Source of the DNA: Chloromonas sp. AAM2
Lineage: Eukaryota; Chlorophyta; Chlorophyceae; Chlamydomonadales; Chlamydomonadaceae
Direction of reading: 5' to 3'
Length of the DNA stretch: 19,356 bases
NCBI GenBank assembly: GCA_004335635.1
Contig: QAXH01000295.1
Coordinates: 1-19,356, forward strand
The first letter of the stretch is position 1, and every line of letters starts with the position of its first letter. Both the position numbers and the translations under genes were made by a program. Positions 17,801-19,356 of the stretch are shown one piece after another. The notes under the pieces are model-generated. The model saw only the letters and a program-made list of their open reading frames with translations. It was not told the origin of the DNA and ran no database searches.

Positions 17801-19022
17801 ACAAGCCACCGGGGATGGCACATGAGCCTGTAATGGGGTCCAAATTTTCCGGGCCCAGCCCTCACAACAGCCACGAATGAAATTGGTTATCTGATCAGGA
17901 GTGGCGGTTCACTTCCAATGCTCTCGCTCTCACTCCTTGTTTTGCCTTGGGTGTCAAGTATCAGGTTCATAACATCGTGTCTCCTGAACTGTCAGCACAT
18001 GGTGAAACGTCCTACCGTACATCCAGACACCACAACGGCCCCTCACACTAGCAGGCCATACTGGCAAGCAACACAACACTGCTGGTCACCCCACAGGTGG
18101 CGACCTGGTGGCACACTTGGTGTGGGTTAGCTTTTCGCTAATGTAGTACCAGAATGCGATCTACATGACCCAAATACTGGATTTGTTGGAAGCCCACCTG
18201 AGTCTGGCACAATGCGGCAGACCTCAACCGGTAGCCACTCAGGCCGCTTGCTGCCCCCCACGATGACACAGGGCAGGAGGGGGTACTTGAGTGGCATATT
18301 GTACGTCGTCCTGCAAGCAAAGGCAAGTGAAGCGCATGCTGGCAAAACCTGGCCTGATAGTCCTGCATCAAAACCTATTTACCATCCACCTAAACAGCTA
18401 GACATGAGCAAACAAGGCTGGGCAGGAAGGTAACCGCATACAAAGTACGATTAGATGTTGGCAGAAAATGTAGGTAATGGTCGTTCATGACCACACAGTC
18501 TAAAGCAACCAATGTACTTCCTACATCAATGGCATTCAGCGCACCAGTTGGTCTGATGTAGCAGTCCAAGGGCTCACTGTGCTGTGCACTACTATCAGAC
18601 ACTCATGCACCTGAAACCACCCCTCTCTCACACTCCAGCACTTCAGGTCGCTCCACCCTCACACCTACACATTCAAAATCACCCCTCTCACACACCCAAG
18701 CACTACAGGTCACTCCACCCTCGCACCTACACACTTCAGGTCACTCCACCATCACACCCAAGCACTACAGGTCACTCCACCCTCGCACTTACACACGTGA
18801 AGCCAACTCTCCCACAAACACCACGCACATGAAGCCAACTCTTCCACACACAAAGACATACTGCCCTGCTGCACCCGGCCCCGCACCCAAGCACCTGAAG
18901 TAAGCTTCCACAGTTGTCTTGGTGCCGTCCCTGAGCGTGAATTCGGCCTTGCGTGCAGACTGGGCCGTGAAGGCACGCACCTTGTGGCGCAGCCGGCCGT
19001 GGGACCGGTGGTTCACTTGCAC
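8613..19022 (-). CDS. AGO: Argonaute protein (PAZ-MID-PIWI), 16 exons, 5' part outside window
   Basis: Argonautes bind small RNAs and use them to find, and often cut, complementary transcripts. Sixteen exons give one continuous frame of 639 residues, close to the distance from PAZ to the C-terminus in eukaryotic AGO proteins. In order: PAZ, residues 1-80 ([22 protein letters not shown]); linker 81-205; MID about 205-325 ([19 protein letters not shown]); PIWI about 340-639. The slicer residues are D355 (GADVSHP), E411 (KEFIVDM), D443 ([10 protein letters not shown]) and H584 (PAYYAHH), so cleavage activity is likely. KRHHTRLFP and [11 protein letters not shown] are also conserved. These motifs place it in the AGO-like rather than the PIWI-like branch. 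Every junction is GT-AG with matching phase. Odd points are an insertion of about 17 residues after DVSHP, a weakly conserved MID segment on exon 8, and repeat-filled introns. The N domain, L1 and start codon must lie beyond 19356. Confidence 0.97.
9089..9183. repeat. GGGCAA/GGGCGA hexanucleotide array
   Basis: Tandem six-base units in Argonaute intron 8818-9570: about four GGGCAA units, then about eleven GGGCGA units ending at 9183. The + strand has many GGG runs spaced three apart, a pattern able to form G-quadruplexes; the transcribed intron RNA is C-rich. Open frames across it (Gly-Glu or Arg-Gly repeats) are by-products of the repeat. Confidence 0.95.
9571..9691 (-). CDS. AGO: Argonaute exon o (PIWI)
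   Basis: Encodes [19 protein letters not shown] and [14 protein letters not shown]. Two donors nine bases apart, GTGCAC and GTAAGC, are both in frame. The outer one keeps R-C-T-R as in other AGOs and is the better consensus, so it is chosen here. Confidence 0.95.
9790..9929 (-). repeat. Dispersed repeat, copy 1 (minus orientation)
   Basis: Read on the minus strand it begins TTACACCAGGGAAGCCGTCA and continues through CCTACCCTGAGCAAGAAAG into an A/G-rich tail with repeated AAAGCAA/GGCA. A clear relative in plus orientation starts at 15048. The shared, purine-rich tail suggests a mobile or once-mobile repeat. It lies in Argonaute intron 9692-10225. Confidence 0.7.
10226..10306 (-). CDS. AGO: Argonaute exon n (PIWI)
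   Basis: Encodes [15 protein letters not shown] and [12 protein letters not shown], strongly conserved. It uses a TAG acceptor (CCGTGTAG), which exactly completes the split glycine codon. The donor is GTGAGC. Confidence 0.97.
10466..10579. repeat. 32-bp minisatellite, about 3.5 copies
   Basis: Units beginning CAGAGCGCCAACACAA and ending AAGAGGGCCC at 10466, 10498, 10530 and (partial) 10562, in Argonaute intron 10307-10704. Copies differ at one to three bases. Confidence 0.95.
10705..10828 (-). CDS. AGO: Argonaute exon m (PIWI, KRHHTR block)
   Basis: Encodes [20 protein letters not shown] then [17 protein letters not shown] is nearly invariant in AGO-branch proteins. The acceptor is CCCGAACAG and the donor GTAAGC. 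Confidence 0.97.
11105..11197 (-). CDS. AGO: Argonaute exon l (PIWI, second catalytic Asp)
   Basis: Encodes [17 protein letters not shown] and [11 protein letters not shown], the hallmark AGO block. D443 is catalytic. Phase is 0 at both ends. Confidence 0.97.
11315..11533. repeat. 78-bp tandem repeat, 2.8 copies
   Basis: Copies start at 11315, 11393 and 11471 and are nearly identical (ATGCTTGTGGTTGTGATGC, then CAACAATTCCACTCCGTTCC, then a CATGCGGGTCGC tail). It lies in Argonaute intron 11198-11606. Because 78 is a multiple of three, both strands show repeated open frames, but none resembles a protein family. Confidence 0.95.
11607..11721 (-). CDS. AGO: Argonaute exon k (PIWI, glutamate finger)
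   Basis: Encodes [18 protein letters not shown] and [20 protein letters not shown]411 corresponds to the glutamate finger of AGO slicers. The acceptor is GCTACTCAG and the donor CAG/GTGTGC. It follows the longest intron (1357 bases). Confidence 0.93.
11857..11880. repeat. Solo copy of the 24-bp inverted-repeat terminus
   Basis: AAGTTGCCAGTTCTGGGACA followed by GTTT, preceded by an A-run. It matches the termini of the element at 12199-12800 at about 22 of 24 positions and lies in the same intron. It could be a broken end of another copy. Confidence 0.75.
12199..12800. mobile_element. Small element with perfect 24-bp terminal inverted repeats (MITE-like)
   Basis: The sequence starting AAGTTTGCCAGTTCTGGGAC at 12211-12234 recurs as an exact reverse complement at 12768-12791. 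Each copy is bordered outside by an A-run (left) or T-run (right), giving about 600 bp end to end. Inside are a GT run (12333-12352), a duplicated GAACTTGAAAGCGA, a duplicated CAACTGGGTAAACGG and a partial relative of the terminus (CCACTTCTGGGACAGG, near 12422). No transposase frame and no obvious target-site duplication are visible. It lies in Argonaute intron 11722-13078. Confidence 0.6.
12333..12352. repeat. GT dinucleotide microsatellite
   Basis: About ten GT/TG units inside the MITE-like element, following CGC and ending before CGTTC. A simple slippage repeat. Confidence 0.95.
12887..13054. repeat. 84-bp tandem duplication beside an Argonaute donor
   Basis: Two copies, 12887-12970 and 12971-13054, differ at only a few bases. 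Read on the minus strand, they begin about 24 bases after the donor of exon j, and each contains CATTGGTAAGAGCATG, a donor-like GGTAAGAG. It lies in Argonaute intron 11722-13078. Confidence 0.92.
13079..13243 (-). CDS. AGO: Argonaute exon j (PIWI, first catalytic Asp)
   Basis: Encodes [13 protein letters not shown] and [13 protein letters not shown]355, at genomic 13195-13197, is the first slicer residue. About 23 residues ([14 protein letters not shown] in the middle) lie between DVSHP and PSVAAVV, against about 6-7 in animal and plant AGOs. The donor is GTGAGT. Confidence 0.96.
13322..13377. repeat. 28-bp duplication in an Argonaute intron
   Basis: GTGGGTCGTTGCATTTCAAG, then CAGAGGCC, is followed immediately by a diverged second copy at 13350 (GTGGGTCGTTACGTTACAAG, then CAGGGGCC). 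It is in intron 13244-14038. Confidence 0.9.
13694..13717. repeat. GTT trinucleotide microsatellite
   Basis: About eight GTT units in Argonaute intron 13244-14038, preceded by CCATGTC. Confidence 0.95.
14039..14139 (-). CDS. AGO: Argonaute exon i (MID/PIWI junction)
   Basis: Encodes [16 protein letters not shown], whose K319 matches the second phosphate-pocket lysine of AGO proteins. WCPAF follows. The acceptor is GTTCACAG and the donor is GTACGT. Confidence 0.93.
14615..14762. repeat. 22-bp minisatellite with a higher-order duplication
   Basis: Units of GCAGGTTGGTGGCACATGAG plus CA repeat from 14615 to about 14700. A second-order block, GGCACATGAACACTCAGTTC, then TGC, occurs at about 14691 and again 49 bases later, separated by a copy of the basic unit. 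The array lies about 40 bases past the donor of the tentative exon h, in intron 14140-14803. Confidence 0.93.
14804..14863 (-). CDS. AGO: Argonaute exon h (MID, poorly conserved, tentative)
   Basis: A 60-base phase-0 exon with acceptor GCCACAG and donor CAG/GTAAGG, encoding 20 residues including [16 protein letters not shown]. It sits where the family usually has a Q-C/V segment after the pocket, but I cannot align that glutamine. Phase and a strong donor support it. Alternative acceptors upstream (for example near 14890) break the frame. Direct g-to-i splicing would also stay in frame, so the exon could be alternative or absent. Confidence 0.55.
15048..15200 (+). repeat. Dispersed repeat, copy 2 (plus orientation)
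   Basis: Begins TTACATCAGGGAAGCCGTCA and shares CCTACCCTGAGCAAGAAAG with copy 1, followed by a purine-rich tail of AAGGCAGGAAC-like units. By eye, identity to copy 1 is high over the first 80-90 bases and falls in the tail. It lies in Argonaute intron 14864-15388. Confidence 0.7.
15278..15422 (-). repeat. 53-bp tandem repeat copying an exon end and its splice donor
   Basis: Copies start at 15278, 15331 and 15384; the third is cut off at 15422. The third overlaps true exon g: it contains its last 34 bases and the donor. The first two lie in the intron and carry the same coding bases ([11 protein letters not shown]), but their donor reads GTGCGGCAGG where the real one reads GTGCGTGAGG. Intronic copies lack a CAG acceptor directly before the copied exon sequence; CGCAAG is found instead. 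Confidence 0.95.
15389..15444 (-). CDS. AGO: Argonaute exon g (MID 5'-phosphate pocket)
   Basis: Short 56-base exon encoding [19 protein letters not shown]271 and K275 correspond to the tyrosine and lysine that hold the guide 5' phosphate. The acceptor is TGTGTGCAG and the donor CCG/GTGCGTGAGG. Its last 34 bases and the donor are copied twice in the following intron. Confidence 0.93.
15989..16163 (-). CDS. AGO: Argonaute exon f (MID, first half)
   Basis: Encodes [33 protein letters not shown] and QLLFVLLDR. The last piece is the Rossmann-like strand of MID that precedes the 5'-phosphate pocket. The donor is GTGCGT. Confidence 0.9.
16510..16618 (-). CDS. AGO: Argonaute exon e (entry to MID)
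   Basis: Encodes [16 protein letters not shown] then GWPMSMFLD. This is the segment that joins linker 2 to MID. Its length (109, one more than a multiple of three) exactly corrects the phase between exons d and f, which supports it despite modest conservation. Confidence 0.85.
16826..16979 (-). CDS. AGO: Argonaute exon d (linker L2)
   Basis: Encodes [24 protein letters not shown] and [10 protein letters not shown], matching the family pattern D-P-x-A-x-x-F-G-I, R-V-L-P-x-P and G-x-W. The donor GTGAGT splits a glutamine codon. Confidence 0.92.
17373..17492 (-). CDS. AGO: Argonaute exon c (linker L2)
   Basis: Encodes [18 protein letters not shown] and [15 protein letters not shown], corresponding to the helix of linker 2 that follows PAZ in AGO proteins. 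The acceptor is CCATGCAG and the donor is GTGGAT. Confidence 0.88.
18198..18310 (-). CDS. AGO: Argonaute exon b (PAZ core)
   Basis: Encodes [24 protein letters not shown] and VEVCRIVP, the most conserved block of PAZ, which cradles the guide RNA 3' end. The incoming R codon is split 2+1 with exon a. The donor is GTGGGC. Confidence 0.95.
18605..18845. repeat. Imperfect C/A-rich tandem repeats in first visible Argonaute intron
   Basis: Degenerate units of about 30-60 bases built from CACTACAGGTCACTCCACCC and CGCACCTACACAC, in intron 18311-18894. On the minus strand the units contain GTGCTTGGGTG, which also forms the start of the intron at the exon a donor (TTCAG/GTGCTTGGGTGCGG). This suggests the array grew from donor-proximal sequence. 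Confidence 0.8.
18895..19022 (-). CDS. AGO: Argonaute exon a (start of PAZ core)
   Basis: First exon visible. The acceptor is TTTTGCAG and phase is 0. It encodes VQVNHRS, KVRAFT and TVEAYF, matching the first strands of AGO PAZ domains. The upstream neighbour exon is not in the remaining 334 bases. Confidence 0.9.
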
Positions 19023-19356
19023 CTGCAAAAGACAGTCAGCAGAGCTTCACAGTGTTTGAACTACTGTTAGCAAACCAGGCCGAACGCCAACGCATTGGCA
19101 GTTGATTGTTAGCGCTAGAGAAAACACAGGCAAAGGCCCTGCGATCAGAATGAGGTGTCAGCTGGCCTGTGGGCTCAGTGTTTTTTTTTTGCGTGGTTTG
19201 GAAGGGTTTCCAAAGACGTTGATGCAGGTCATGTACATGCAGCGGATGACTGAGAACAGCTGTCAGAGAGGCATACGGGCCTGGATGTGGCTACCTATGT
19301 CCTGGCCTGTGGACGTGACCGCCTATGTCCTGGCCTGTGGATGTGGCTGCCTATGT
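19023..19356 (-). other. Argonaute intron sequence at window edge
   Basis: Reverse-strand sequence upstream of exon a shows no segment resembling the early PAZ or linker 1 of AGO proteins. It contains a ten-base T-run (19181-19190 on +) and the repeat at the window end. The previous exon is therefore outside the window. Confidence 0.6.
19279..19356. repeat. 28-bp tandem repeat running off the window
   Basis: CCTATGTCCTGGCCTGTGGA plus eight more bases repeats at 19294 and 19322, with a partial unit before (19279) and another starting at 19350. The array continues beyond the edge. Confidence 0.9.

Overview
The window looks like nuclear DNA of a green alga, probably of the Chlamydomonadales (volvocalean) group. 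Coding sequence is split by many short-to-medium introns with GT-AG ends and C/T-rich acceptors. GC content is moderate, there are many minisatellites, and TGTAA (the usual chlorophyte poly(A) signal) follows the genes. I cannot name the species; a Haematococcus-like alga is only a guess. Nothing here is bacterial in layout, and I found no rRNA, tRNA or CRISPR.

Three protein genes can be supported. (1) Bases 1918-2093 (+) are the last exon of a fructosamine/ketosamine-3-kinase family gene, a protein deglycation repair enzyme. Its earlier exons were not found, so most or all of bases 1-1917 is probably intron, carrying a 22-bp minisatellite and a possible transposon remnant. (2) Bases 3426-5696 (+) hold a three-exon gene for a leucine-rich-repeat protein with an F-box-like start, of a type expanded in volvocalean algae. 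(3) Bases 8613-19022 (-) hold the 3' part of an Argonaute gene. Sixteen exons read in phase for 639 residues, from the start of the PAZ domain through MID and PIWI to the stop codon. The slicer residues D-E-D-H are all present. The N-terminal domain and the beginning of PAZ lie beyond base 19356.

The leucine-rich-repeat gene and the Argonaute gene converge. The roughly 2.9 kb between their stop codons has no convincing gene. It contains a small palindromic pair of poly(A) signals, TGTAA on + and on -, facing each other at 7909-7924.

The Argonaute introns are unusual. About half carry a private tandem array (units of 6, 22, 28, 32, 53, 78 and 84 bp), several next to or across a splice donor. 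The clearest is a 53-bp unit that has copied the 3' end of a MID-domain exon together with its donor site. The introns also hold a short element with perfect 24-bp inverted termini, and two inverted copies of a dispersed repeat that could pair in the Argonaute pre-mRNA. No wholly new system is evident. The points most worth following are the Argonaute gene itself, its repeat-duplicated splice junctions, and the possibility that its own transcript forms double-stranded RNA.
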